From Streptomyces colonosanans (GTDB lineage Bacteria; Actinomycetota; Actinomycetes; Streptomycetales; Streptomycetaceae): 64,000 nt of DNA. This document shows positions 44,087 through 52,129 of the stretch, one piece after another (position 1 is the first letter of the stretch; every line of letters starts with the position of its first letter). The stretch is from contig NZ_MLYP01000050.1 in NCBI RefSeq assembly GCF_001866645.1, positions 96,124 through 160,123 on the forward strand, given 5' to 3'. A program made the position numbers and the translations under genes. The notes beneath the pieces are model-generated. The model was not told where the DNA came from and ran no database searches. It saw nothing but the letters and a program-made list of their open reading frames with translations.

Positions 44087-45052
44087 CTACGACTCGATGC
44101 CCCCGAAGTGATCCCAGCCGCCCTTGCTGGTCCACGGCGCCCCGTCGACCGTCACCTGGGGCAGCGCCGACGGGTTGAGCACCTCGCCGATCACCTTCCA
44201 GCGCGCCGGCAGCTTCACGTCCGGCGGGAAGGTCGCCACGATCGCGTGGTCCTCTCCCCCCGTGAGCACCCACTGGATCGGATCGACGCCCACGGCCTGC
44301 CCGATGTCGTTCATCTGGGACGGGATGTCGATGGCGCCCGAGCGGATGTCGATCCGGACCTTGCTCGCCTCCGCGATATGCCCGAGGTCGGCGATGAGCC
44401 CGTCGCTGACGTCGCACATCGCGGTCGCGCCGAGCCCGGCGGCGGCCGGACCCGCGTGGTAGGGCGGCTCGGGGCGCCGGTGCGCCTCGACGAACGCACG
44501 GGGCGAGCGGAAACCGCGGGAGAGCACCGCGTGCCCGGCCGCGGACCAGCCCAGCCAGCCGGTGACGGCGACCACGTCGCCGGGCTGGGCGCCGGCCCGG
44601 GTGACGGGCTCGTGGTTGCGCAGATCACCGAGCGCGGTGATCGAGATCATGATCGTGTCGCCGCCTACGACGTCGCCCCCGACCACGGCCGCGCCCGCGA
44701 CCTGGCACTCGTCGCGCAGGCCGTCCATCAGCTCGGTGGGCCAGGCCACGGGCAGGTCGGCCGGAACGACGAGACCGAGCAGCAGTGCGGTCGGCACGGC
44801 GCCCATCGCGGCGATGTCCGCGAGGTTCTGCGCGGCCGCCTTGCGCCCGACGTCGTACGCCGTGGACCAGTCACGGCGGAAGTGCCGGCCCTCCAGCAGG
44901 ATGTCGGTGCTCGCCACCACCCTGCGGTCGGGTGCGGCCACCACCGCGGCGTCGTCGCCGGGGCCGAGCCGGACCGCCGGGGTGGTGGTGAGCCGGGAGG
45001 TGAGCTCCCTGATGAGCCCGAACTCGCCCAGCTCGCCCACGGTGCCCTTCAT
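44087..45052 (-). CDS. thiL: Thiamine-monophosphate kinase
   Basis: Phosphorylates thiamine monophosphate to thiamine diphosphate. The 321-aa protein begins MKGTVGELGEFGLIRELTSR; it contains GPGDDAAVV, the Mg-binding STDILLEGRHF region, NLADIAAMGAVPTALLLGL and CDVSDGLIADLGHIAEAS, all ThiL signatures. The start at 45052 was chosen over a longer reading with a low-complexity Arg-rich N-terminus. Convergent with rpmB; divergent from the small RAM gene. Confidence 0.95.
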   Translation of the reverse strand: MKGTVGELGEFGLIRELTSRLTTTPAVRLGPGDDAAVVAAPDRRVVASTDILLEGRHFRRDWSTAYDVGRKAAAQNLADIAAMGAVPTALLLGLVVPADLPVAWPTELMDGLRDECQVAGAAVVGGDVVGGDTIMISITALGDLRNHEPVTRAGAQPGDVVAVTGWLGWSAAGHAVLSRGFRSPRAFVEAHRRPEPPYHAGPAAAGLGATAMCDVSDGLIADLGHIAEASKVRIDIRSGAIDIPSQMNDIGQAVGVDPIQWVLTGGEDHAIVATFPPDVKLPARWKVIGEVLNPSALPQVTVDGAPWTSKGGWDHFGGIES

Positions 45053-45270
45053 CGTCGTTCGTCCCCTTCTCTCGCCTGCCGCGCCCGGTCGCGAGCTGTC
45101 ATCGTTCTGGGTACGGTCCTCGGTGGATACGAGTCGACCGTCAACTTGTGCTGCCGGTGTTCCCCGGCACTCACGCCACAGCCCCCGTGGGTCTCCCCGC
45201 GGCATGCGGCGACGCGATACCGTGGCGTCTCTTCTCCCCACATGATCCTCGTGGCCGCCTTGGAGGTTCC

Positions 45271-45504
45271 GTGGTAAAGGCGTACATCCTGATCCAGACG
45301 GAGGTCGGCAAGGCGTCGACCGTCGCCGAGACGATCAGCAAGATCCCTGGGGTCGTCCAGGCCGAGGACGTCACGGGCCCCTACGACGTCATCGTGCGCG
45401 CCCAAGCCGACACCGTCGACGCACTCGGTCGCATGGTGGTGGCGAAAGTCCAGCAAGTGGACGGGATCACCCGCACCCTGACCTGCCCGGTCGTGCATCT
45501 GTAG
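45271..45504 (+). CDS. Stand-alone Lrp/AsnC ligand-binding (RAM) domain protein
   Basis: A 77-aa protein (VVKAYILIQTEVGKASTVAE) from GTG 45271 with GGAGG five bases upstream. It is only the RAM domain of Lrp/AsnC regulators (VVQAEDVTGPYDVIVRAQAD..), with no DNA-binding helix-turn-helix. Such proteins may bind amino acids and modulate full-length Lrp. Highly conserved in Actinobacteria. Just upstream of the DUF3515 lipoprotein. Confidence 0.88.
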   Translation: MVKAYILIQTEVGKASTVAETISKIPGVVQAEDVTGPYDVIVRAQADTVDALGRMVVAKVQQVDGITRTLTCPVVHL

Positions 45505-45524
45505 CCCCCGTCTACGCTTGGCCG

Positions 45525-46007
45525 GTGAACTTCTTCCGCCACCGACCGCTCGGTCTGCCCGTTCTCGCCCTGCTGATCACCGTGACGGGCTGTTCCTCAA
45601 GTGACGGCAGCCCCCCGACCGCGGTTCCCAGCCCGGGCCCGAAGGTCACGAAGCTGTGCCAGAACCTGGACAAGGTGCTGCCGCGCACGGTGGTCGGCCT
45701 CGACCGGAACGATCCCGAGCCCCGGTCCGCGCTCACGGCGGGCTGGGGAAGCCCGGCGATCATACTGCGCTGCGGGGTGGCGAAGCCTGCGGAGATGGAC
45801 GATCCGAAGGCGGACGGCGTGGAGGTGAACGGCGTCGGCTGGCTCCTGCAGAAGCAGAACGACGGCTCGTTCCGCTTCACCACGACGCTGCGCACGGCGT
45901 ACGTCGAGGTGAGCCTGCCCAAGGCGCGCACGGACGACGGCATGGCGCCGCTCGTCGGTCTGGCTCCCGCCATCAAGGAGGCGATCCCCAAGGGGATCGC
46001 CTCCTGA
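45525..46007 (+). CDS. DUF3515 lipoprotein
   Basis: A 160-aa protein with a signal peptide and lipobox: VLALLITVTGCSSS, Cys near residue 23 being the lipidation site. The rest is the DUF3515 domain, found in Actinobacteria, with two further cysteines that could pair. A TACGCT -10 six bases before the GTG suggests a leaderless mRNA. The final codons carry a hairpin that could end transcription. Convergent with ddl. Confidence 0.87.
   Translation: MNFFRHRPLGLPVLALLITVTGCSSSDGSPPTAVPSPGPKVTKLCQNLDKVLPRTVVGLDRNDPEPRSALTAGWGSPAIILRCGVAKPAEMDDPKADGVEVNGVGWLLQKQNDGSFRFTTTLRTAYVEVSLPKARTDDGMAPLVGLAPAIKEAIPKGIAS
45977..46004. terminator. Hairpin inside the end of the DUF3515 gene (bidirectional)
   Basis: Perfect 13-bp stem GGAGGCGATCCCC / GGGGATCGCCTCC around AA, in the last ten codons and stop of the DUF3515 gene and facing the ddl stop at 46024. 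Confidence 0.75.
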
Positions 46008-46023
46008 GCACCGCGCGGACCTG

Positions 46024-47181
46024 CTAGCGCAGGCCCGTTGAACGCCGCAGCGCCGCCTGGATCAGGCGGTCCACCAGCTCACCGTAGGTGACCCCGGTCG
46101 CCTGCCACATCTGCGGGTACATCGAGATCGGCGTGAAGCCGGGCATGGTGTTGATCTCGTTGATCACGAACTCCCCGTCCTCGGCGAGGAAGAAGTCCGC
46201 GCGCACCAACCCCTCGCAGGACGTGGCCTCGAACGCCTCCACCGCGAGCCGCCGGACCTCGGCGGTCTGCTCGTCGGTCAGCGGCGCGGGCACGATGCCG
46301 GGCGTGGAGTCGATGTACTTGGCCTCGAAGTCGTAGTACGCGTGCGCGTCCGGCGGCGGGATCTCGGCGGGCACCGAGGCGCGCGGCCCGTCCTCGAACT
46401 CCAGGACGCCGCACTCGATCTCGCGGCCGCGCACCGCGGCCTCCACGATGATCTTCGGGTCGTGCCGCTGGGCTTCCGCGATCGCCTCGTCGAGGCCCGC
46501 AAGGTCGTCGACCTTGGTGATGCCGATCGACGAACCCGCGCGCGCGGGCTTCACGAACAACGGCCAGCCGTGCTCGCCCGCGAAGTCGATGATCTTCTTG
46601 CGCGCGGCGGACTCGTCACGCTCCCACTCGCGCGGCCGGATCACCACGTACGGGCCGACCTTGAGCCCGAACGAGGTGAACACCCGCTTCATGTACTCCT
46701 TGTCCTGGCCGACGGCCGAGGCGAGCACACCCGCGCCCACGTACGGAACGCCGGACAGTTCCAGGAGGCCCTGAAGAGTGCCGTCCTCGCCGTACGGGCC
46801 GTGCAGTACGGGAAAGACCACGTCGACCTCGCCCAGCGCCTTGGGCACCGAACCGGGCTCGCTGTAGACGACTTCGCGGCTGGAGGGGTCGACGGGCAGC
46901 ACCACGGCGCCCTCGTGCGACTCGGCGAGGTCCTCGACGTTCGGCGTACGGCGGTCGGTGATCGCCATGCGCTCGGGGGCGTCGGCAGTGAGCGCCCAAC
47001 GGCCCTCCCGGGTGATACCGATCGGCAGGACGTCGTACTTGGTCCGGTCGATGGCACGCAGCACGGCGCCGGCGGTGACCGTGGAGATCCCGTGTTCGGA
47101 GCTGCGGCCGCCGAAGACGACGGCAACGCGCGGCTTGCGAAGCGGCTGCTCAGGGCTTTGGGGGAGGTTCTCGGTGCTCAT
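46024..47181 (-). CDS. ddl: D-alanine-D-alanine ligase
   Basis: Joins two D-alanines for peptidoglycan synthesis. The 385-aa ATP-grasp enzyme starts MSTENLPQSPEQPLRKPRVA. It has VFGGRSSEHGIS, the signature HGPYGEDGTLQGLLELSGVPYVG, PARAGSSIGITK, and the C-terminal RADFFLAEDGEFVINEINTMPGFTPISMYPQM. YDFEAKYIDS in the omega loop fits a D-Ala-D-Ala rather than a D-Ala-D-Lac ligase. Follows gpsA after 160 bp. Confidence 0.95.
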   Translation of the reverse strand: MSTENLPQSPEQPLRKPRVAVVFGGRSSEHGISTVTAGAVLRAIDRTKYDVLPIGITREGRWALTADAPERMAITDRRTPNVEDLAESHEGAVVLPVDPSSREVVYSEPGSVPKALGEVDVVFPVLHGPYGEDGTLQGLLELSGVPYVGAGVLASAVGQDKEYMKRVFTSFGLKVGPYVVIRPREWERDESAARKKIIDFAGEHGWPLFVKPARAGSSIGITKVDDLAGLDEAIAEAQRHDPKIIVEAAVRGREIECGVLEFEDGPRASVPAEIPPPDAHAYYDFEAKYIDSTPGIVPAPLTDEQTAEVRRLAVEAFEATSCEGLVRADFFLAEDGEFVINEINTMPGFTPISMYPQMWQATGVTYGELVDRLIQAALRRSTGLR

Positions 47182-47340
47182 ATCGCGTTGAGCGTACCCG
47201 GTGGTACTGCGGGGAGACAGCGCCGAGGGGCACCCGAGTGAGCCGCGGGGACAGGCCGGTACCGAGGGGCCGGGCGATCGCTTCTCGGGAGCGCCCCCTT
47301 GGCACCCCTGAGGCGAACCGGGCGCCGCGGGCGCGGTCGC

Positions 47341-48351
47341 TCAGCGTCGTTCCGGCTTCGCGCTGCGCGACATCAGCTCCTTGAGCGCGACCAGAGGCGG
47401 CTTGCCCTCGTGGACGATACCGACCACCGTCTCCGTGATGGGCATGTCGACGCCGTACCGACGGGCCAGATCCAGCACGGACTCGCAGGACTTGACGCCT
47501 TCCGCGGTCTGCTTGGTGACCGCGATGGTCTCCTGGAGGGTCATGCCCTTGCCGAGGTTGGTACCGAAGGTGTGGTTGCGCGACAGCGGCGACGAACAGG
47601 TCGCCACCAGGTCGCCGAGGCCCGCGAGCCCGGAGAAGGTCAGCGGGTCGGCGCCCATGGCGAGTCCGAGGCGGGTGGTCTCGGCGAGTCCGCGCGTGAT
47701 GAGCGAGCCCTTGGCGTTGTCGCCCAGGCCCATGCCGTCCGCGATGCCGACCGCCAGACCGATGACGTTCTTGACCGCGCCGCCGAGTTCGCAGCCGACG
47801 ACGTCGGTGTTGGTGTACGGCCGGAAGTACGGCGTGTGGCAGGCGGCCTGGAGCCGCCGTGCGACGGCCTCGTCGGTGCAGGCGACCACGGCGGCGGCCG
47901 GCATGCGGGTGGCGACCTCCCGGGCCAGATTGGGCCCGGTGACGACGGCGACGCGTTCCGGTCCGACCTTGGCTACGTCCTCGATGACCTCGCTCATCCG
48001 CATGGCGGAGCCGAGTTCGACGCCCTTCATCAGGGAGACGAGGATCGTGTCGGGCGCCAGCAGGGGCGTCCACTCCGCGAGGTTCCCGCGCAGGGTCTGC
48101 GAGGGGATCGCGAGTATCGCGAAGTCGGCGGCGCGCGCGGCCTCGGCGGGGTCCGTGGTGGCGCGCAGGTTCTCGGGGAGTTCGACGCCCGGCAGGTAGT
48201 CCGGGTTCGTACGGGTGGAGTTGACCGCCTCGACGAGTTCAGGGCGGCGCGCCCACAAGGTGACCTCGCATCCGGCGTCGGCGAGGACCATACCGAAGGC
48301 CGTCCCCCACGATCCCGTGCCGAACACAGCCACCTTGACCGGCTTGTTCAC
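47341..48351 (-). CDS. gpsA: Glycerol-3-phosphate dehydrogenase (NAD(P)+)
   Basis: Makes sn-glycerol-3-phosphate for phospholipid synthesis. The 336-aa protein starts at GTG 48351; the Rossmann motif is FGTGSWGTAFGMVLAD. Other marks are KGVELGSAMRMSEVIED, TGPNLAREVATRMPAA, AVKNVIGLAVGIADGMGLGDNAK and SGLAGLGDLVATCSSPLSRN. The GTGA overlap with plsC couples two steps of phosphatidic acid synthesis. Confidence 0.96.
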   Translation of the reverse strand: MNKPVKVAVFGTGSWGTAFGMVLADAGCEVTLWARRPELVEAVNSTRTNPDYLPGVELPENLRATTDPAEAARAADFAILAIPSQTLRGNLAEWTPLLAPDTILVSLMKGVELGSAMRMSEVIEDVAKVGPERVAVVTGPNLAREVATRMPAAAVVACTDEAVARRLQAACHTPYFRPYTNTDVVGCELGGAVKNVIGLAVGIADGMGLGDNAKGSLITRGLAETTRLGLAMGADPLTFSGLAGLGDLVATCSSPLSRNHTFGTNLGKGMTLQETIAVTKQTAEGVKSCESVLDLARRYGVDMPITETVVGIVHEGKPPLVALKELMSRSAKPERR

Positions 48352-49118
48352 TGGCCCTGCCCCTCTTTCTGCCGTGCCTTCTCCTGTTGGGCGCTCCGCC
48401 GGCGCTGCTCGATGCGCACCTCGCGCGGGTCGTAGCGCCTCTCGGGCGCCTTCGCGCCGCGGATCTCCTCCAGCTGGCGGGTGATGGCGGCCATGATGAC
48501 CTCCGTCGCCTCCTTCAGGAGTTCGGGCGTCATCTCCTTGTCGTAGAAGCGCGTGAGGTCCACGGGCGGGCCCGTGCGCACGTGGTGGGTCTTGCGTGGA
48601 AGGAGGTTGGGCTTCTTGGCGTACGGCGGCAGCAGCTCGTTGGCGCCCCACTGCGCGACAGGGATCACCGGGCACTTGGTCTGCAGGGCGACGCGGGCGG
48701 CGCCGGTCTTGCCCGTCATGGGCCAGCCGGCCGGGTCGCGGGTGAGAGTGCCCTCGGGGTAGAAGGCGACACATTCGCCACGTTCCACGGCGTCGATGGC
48801 GGCTCGGAACGCACTGAGCGCGTCCGTGCTCTCGCGGTAGACGGGGATCTGACCGGTGCCGCGCATAGCGGCACCCACGAATCCCTTCTTGAAAAGGCCG
48901 CTCTTCGCGAGGAATCGCGGAACACGCCCGGTGTTGTACTGATAGTGCGCGTAGGCGAAAGGATCCACATGGGAATTGTGGTTCACCACGGTGATAAATC
49001 CGACCTCGGCCGGAATGTTCTCCATTCCGCGCCAGTCCCGCTTGAGCAGAACCACCAGCGGCGGTTTGCAGAGGACCGCTGCGAAGCGGTACCAGAAGCC
49101 GATTCTGCGGCGGGGCAC
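48348..49118 (-). CDS. plsC: 1-acyl-sn-glycerol-3-phosphate acyltransferase
   Basis: Second acylation in phosphatidic acid synthesis. The 256-aa protein has a hydrophobic N-terminal segment and the acyltransferase motifs NHNSHVDPF (Hx4D) near residue 44 and FYPEGTLTRD. It starts at GTG 49118 with GGAAGG upstream. A Lys/Gln/Arg-rich tail after residue 225 is likely disordered. The in-frame longer reading is not supported by motifs. Confidence 0.92.
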   Translation of the reverse strand: MPRRRIGFWYRFAAVLCKPPLVVLLKRDWRGMENIPAEVGFITVVNHNSHVDPFAYAHYQYNTGRVPRFLAKSGLFKKGFVGAAMRGTGQIPVYRESTDALSAFRAAIDAVERGECVAFYPEGTLTRDPAGWPMTGKTGAARVALQTKCPVIPVAQWGANELLPPYAKKPNLLPRKTHHVRTGPPVDLTRFYDKEMTPELLKEATEVIMAAITRQLEEIRGAKAPERRYDPREVRIEQRRRSAQQEKARQKEGQGQ

Positions 49119-49307
49119 GCGGACACCTTCCTCTAGGGAGCCGGCACGGGGCCTGGCACGGGGGGCTGTGGGCCGCACAAGTGTGGCCCCAGGCCGCCTG
49201 TCTGTCGAGAACACGGTACGCCTCACCACAAGTCGCAGGACGGGCCGCAGGGATCTTGTGCGTGGGTCGGGTGACAATGGACGCGACAAGATCGGGACGG
49301 AGCGCGC

Positions 49308-49955
49308 GTGCAGTGGACTGTGGTCGTACCTGTGAAAGCCCTTGCACGGGCCAAGAGCAGGCTCTCGGACACCGCGACGGACGGGCTGCGTCCGGGGCTC
49401 GCCCTCGCCTTCGCGCAGGACACGGTGGCCGCCGCGCTCTCCTGCACGGCGGTCGGTGATGTGGCGGTCGTCACGGACGACCCGCTCGCCGGGCGGGAGC
49501 TGGCGGCCCTGGGGGCCCGGATCGTGCCGGAGGAGCAGGCGGGCGGCCTGAACGCCGCGCTCGCGCACGCGGCGGCGGTCGTACGGCGGCTGCGCCCCGA
49601 CGGCGCCGTGGCGTCACTCAACGCCGATCTTCCGGCGCTGCGCCCCTGGGAGTTGACCCGGGTACTCGATGCGGCCGCCGATTTCCCGCGCGCATTTCTG
49701 CCCGATACCGCCGGAATCGGCACAACCTTGCTGTCCGCAACCCGGGGCAGGGAATTGCGACCGGCATTCGGCGTGGATTCACGGGTGCGGCATCGCGCCT
49801 CGGGCGCCATGGAACTCGCCCTCGACGCGGTGGACTCCGTACGCCAGGACGTGGACACCGGCGACGACCTGCGCGCGGCCCTGACCCTGGGCGTCGGCCC
49901 CCGCACGGCAGCGGCGGCCGCACGCCTGCTCATCCCGGGACAGCCCGGCGGCTGA
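49308..49955 (+). CDS. cofC: 2-phospho-L-lactate/PEP guanylyltransferase CofC (FbiD)
   Basis: Activates phospholactate or PEP with GTP in coenzyme F420 synthesis. The 215-aa protein starts QWTVVVPVKALARAKSRLSD after a GTG and shows VTDDPLAGREL, EEQAGGLNAALAHAA, ASLNADLPALRP and FLPDTAGIGTTLLSA, all CofC features. It is divergent from plsC with a 190-bp gap. The rest of the F420 pathway is elsewhere. Confidence 0.92.
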   Translation: MQWTVVVPVKALARAKSRLSDTATDGLRPGLALAFAQDTVAAALSCTAVGDVAVVTDDPLAGRELAALGARIVPEEQAGGLNAALAHAAAVVRRLRPDGAVASLNADLPALRPWELTRVLDAAADFPRAFLPDTAGIGTTLLSATRGRELRPAFGVDSRVRHRASGAMELALDAVDSVRQDVDTGDDLRAALTLGVGPRTAAAAARLLIPGQPGG

Positions 49956-49997
49956 TACGGGGCACGGAGGTCGGCGGCCGGTCGATAGGCTTTCCCC

Positions 49998-50201
49998 ATG
50001 CAGGCGACCGCGTACACCTACGACCCCGAGACCCGCACCGGCCAGGTGCTGCTCGACGACGGCACCCCTCTCCCCTTCGACGCGCCCGCGTTCGACGCGG
50101 GCGGGCTCAGGCTGCTGCGCCCGGGGCAACGGGTACGGATCGAGATCGAGGGTGAGGGTGAGGCCCGGCGGATCACGCTGGTGACCCTGCAGACCTTCTG
50201 A
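49998..50201 (+). CDS. Small conserved protein, probably leaderless
   Basis: A 67-aa protein (MQATAYTYDPETRTGQVLLD) with an alternating beta pattern ending RVRIEIEGEGEARRITLVTL, which looks like a small OB-like or cold-shock-like barrel, but I cannot name a family with confidence. TAGGCT lies six bases before the ATG, as in leaderless transcripts. It sits 42 bp downstream of cofC and before the hupS terminator. Conserved in Streptomyces as I recall. Confidence 0.75.
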   Translation: MQATAYTYDPETRTGQVLLDDGTPLPFDAPAFDAGGLRLLRPGQRVRIEIEGEGEARRITLVTLQTF

Positions 50202-50220
50202 GGACGCTCCGGACAAACCG

Positions 50221-50251
50221 CGGGCCGGGCTCCTGCTGGGAGCCCGGCCCG
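50221..50251. terminator. Bidirectional hairpin between the 67-aa gene and hupS
   Basis: 13-bp perfect stem CGGGCCGGGCTCC / GGAGCCCGGCCCG with a 5-base loop, between convergent genes. Confidence 0.85.
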
Positions 50252-50276
50252 GCGCGTGAGTGTCCGTACGCTTCGG

Positions 50277-50900
50277 TCAACGGCGGGCGGTGGCCTTCTT
50301 GGCGGTGGTCTTGCGCGCCGTGGACTTCTTTGCGGGGGCCTTCTTCGCCGGAGCCTTCTTCGCGGTGGTCTTCTTGGCGGCGGCCTTCTTCGCCGTGACC
50401 GTCTTCGCAGCGGTGGTCTTCTTCGCAGCCGCCTTCTTCGCCGTGACCTTCTTCGCGGGCGCCGCCTTCTTGGCCGCGGCCTTCTTCGCCGTGACCTTCT
50501 TCGCAGCCGCCTTCTTCGCGGTGACCTTCTTGGCCGCGGCCTTCTTGACCGTGACCGCGGCGCCACCGGTGAGGCTGCCCTTGGGAGCCTTCTTGACGGC
50601 GACCTCGCCGCCGCGCGGGAGCTTCTTCGTGCCGCTCACCAGGTCCTTGAAGCCCTGTCCCGCACGGAAGCGCGGCACAGAGGTCTTCTTGACCCGGACC
50701 CGCTCGCCCGTCTGGGGGTTACGGGCGTACCGGGCCGGACGCTCGACCTTCTCGAACGAACCGAAGCCGGTGACCGAAACCCGGTCGCCTCCGACGACCG
50801 CGCGGACGATGGCGTCCAGGACCGCGTCGACAGCATCGGCGGCCTGCTGGCGACCACCCATCTTGTCGGCAATCGCTTCTACGAGCTGCGCCTTGTTCAC
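50277..50900 (-). CDS. hupS: HU-like nucleoid protein HupS with lysine-rich tail
   Basis: Sporulation-associated HU homologue of Streptomyces that compacts spore chromosomes. The 207-aa protein has an HU domain (1-95) starting MNKAQLVEAIADKMGGRQQA, with the DNA-binding arm RPARYARNPQTGERVRVK, and a C-terminal tail made of repeated AAAKKVTAKK and AKK(T/A) units, resembling histone H1. The repetitive tail makes antisense frames look open; they are not genes. GTG/ATG start at 50900 with GGGGAA upstream. A possible promoter with TATATA lies further upstream. Confidence 0.95.
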   Translation of the reverse strand: MNKAQLVEAIADKMGGRQQAADAVDAVLDAIVRAVVGGDRVSVTGFGSFEKVERPARYARNPQTGERVRVKKTSVPRFRAGQGFKDLVSGTKKLPRGGEVAVKKAPKGSLTGGAAVTVKKAAAKKVTAKKAAAKKVTAKKAAAKKAAPAKKVTAKKAAAKKTTAAKTVTAKKAAAKKTTAKKAPAKKAPAKKSTARKTTAKKATARR

Positions 50901-50963
50901 GTCTTCCCCTTCGGAGACATCACCAGAACGAAAGTGTTCAAGCTTTTTCGCACGTTAGGCAGA

Positions 50964-50969
50964 TATATA
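50964..50969 (-). promoter_or_regulatory. Possible -10 element of hupS
   Basis: TATATA in an AT-rich stretch 64 bp before the hupS start, minus strand. No clear -35. Confidence 0.35.
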
Positions 50970-51027
50970 CCGCAAATCAAACACGAAACGGGCTAATCAC
51001 CCTTGTGCCGCAACGGACTCGGCCGCC

Positions 51028-51258
51028 TCAGAGTTCCTCTTCGGGGATTCGCTCCTCGTCGAGGTCGGTCATGAACCGCTCGAGACGCCTGGCCGCTTCG
51101 GCGAGATCGTGTTTGGCCACGGCCGTAATGACCAGCAGCTTCCGGGTCAGCGCCATCCGTACGCCCTCCGGGACTTGCAGTGCGCGCACTCTTGCGTGCG
51201 CTTCCTTGAGTTGGACCGCGACCGCCGTATAGAGCTCGAGTTGGCCGTCGTTGTCCAT
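51028..51258 (-). CDS. Small conserved hypothetical protein
   Basis: A 76-aa largely helical protein (MDNDGQLELYTAVAVQLKEA..), with a leucine/alanine-rich helix and a charged C-terminus (LERFMTDLDEERIPEEEL). No family I recognise. Start ATG at 51258 gives a sensible N-terminus; longer frames are low quality. It lies between leuD and hupS on the same strand, likely with hupS downstream. Confidence 0.72.
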   Translation of the reverse strand: MDNDGQLELYTAVAVQLKEAHARVRALQVPEGVRMALTRKLLVITAVAKHDLAEAARRLERFMTDLDEERIPEEEL

Positions 51259-51444
51259 GCACAGATTGTGCCATCTGGGGCGAGTTGTCGCCTGCGCTGG
51301 GGGCAACTGCCGCCTCCCCGCAGCCATCCGGGCTCCTCGGCACGTCACGCCGCCCACAGGTGTGCACACAGGCAATGACCTTTGTAAATACGCGAGTTGG
51401 CGACTTCGCAGCGGCGCGCGCGACCCGCCCGGAGGCAGATACGG

Positions 51445-51478
51445 CTGTACCCCCAACCGTCCACGATTGGGGGTACAG
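51445..51478 (-). terminator. Hairpin terminator after leuCD
   Basis: Perfect 12-bp repeat CTGTACCCCCAA / TTGGGGGTACAG with a 10-base loop, 43 bp past the leuD stop. Confidence 0.85.
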
Positions 51479-51520
51479 AGAGGTGCAGCGGTGGCCGAAA
51501 CCCGCCCTTGCGGGCCGGGG

Positions 51521-52114
51521 TCAGACCTGTTGGGTCCGCGGCTTGTGCGAGGGGCGCGTCGTCTCGTACGCGGAGATGTCCGCCTCGTTCTGGAGGGTGA
51601 TGGAGATGTCGTCGAGGCCGTTCAGCAGCCGCCAGCGGGAGTTCTCGTCCAGCTCGAAGGCGGCGGTGATGCCCTCGGCACGTACCTCGCGCGCCACCAG
51701 GTCGACCGTGACCTCGGCCTCGGGGTCCCGCTCGGTGAGCTCCCACAGGGCGTCCACGGTCTTCTGCTCCAGCACCACCGTGAGCAGGCCGTTCTTCAGC
51801 GAGTTGCCACGGAAGATATCGGCGAAGCGGGAGGAGACGACCGCCTTGAAGCCGTAGTTCTGCAGGGCCCAGACGGCGTGCTCACGGGAGGAGCCGGTGC
51901 CGAAGTCGGGGCCCGCGACCAGGACCGTGGCACCCTGCCGCTCGGGGCGGTTGAGCACGAACTCCGGGTCCTTGCGCCAGGCCTCGAACAGCCCGTCCTC
52001 GAACCCGTCCCGGGTCACCTTCTTGAGCCAGTGGGCGGGGATGATCTGGTCGGTGTCGACGTTACCGCGGCGCAGCGGGGCGGCCCGGCCGGTGTGCGTG
52101 GTGAATGCTTCCAT
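51521..52114 (-). CDS. leuD: 3-isopropylmalate dehydratase small subunit
   Basis: Leucine pathway isomerase, small subunit. The 197-aa protein has NVDTDQIIPAHWLK near 18-31 and GPDFGTGSSREHAVWAL near 68-84, the substrate-recognition signatures. It is 16 bp downstream of leuC, and they form the leuCD operon under NdgR control in Streptomyces. Confidence 0.96.
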   Translation of the reverse strand: MEAFTTHTGRAAPLRRGNVDTDQIIPAHWLKKVTRDGFEDGLFEAWRKDPEFVLNRPERQGATVLVAGPDFGTGSSREHAVWALQNYGFKAVVSSRFADIFRGNSLKNGLLTVVLEQKTVDALWELTERDPEAEVTVDLVAREVRAEGITAAFELDENSRWRLLNGLDDISITLQNEADISAYETTRPSHKPRTQQV

Positions 52115-52129
52115 GACGTTCAGCGACTC

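Noticed and set aside
50277..50640. Repeats in hupS as a mobile or recombination element
   Set aside because: They encode the Lys/Ala-rich histone-like tail and stay in frame.
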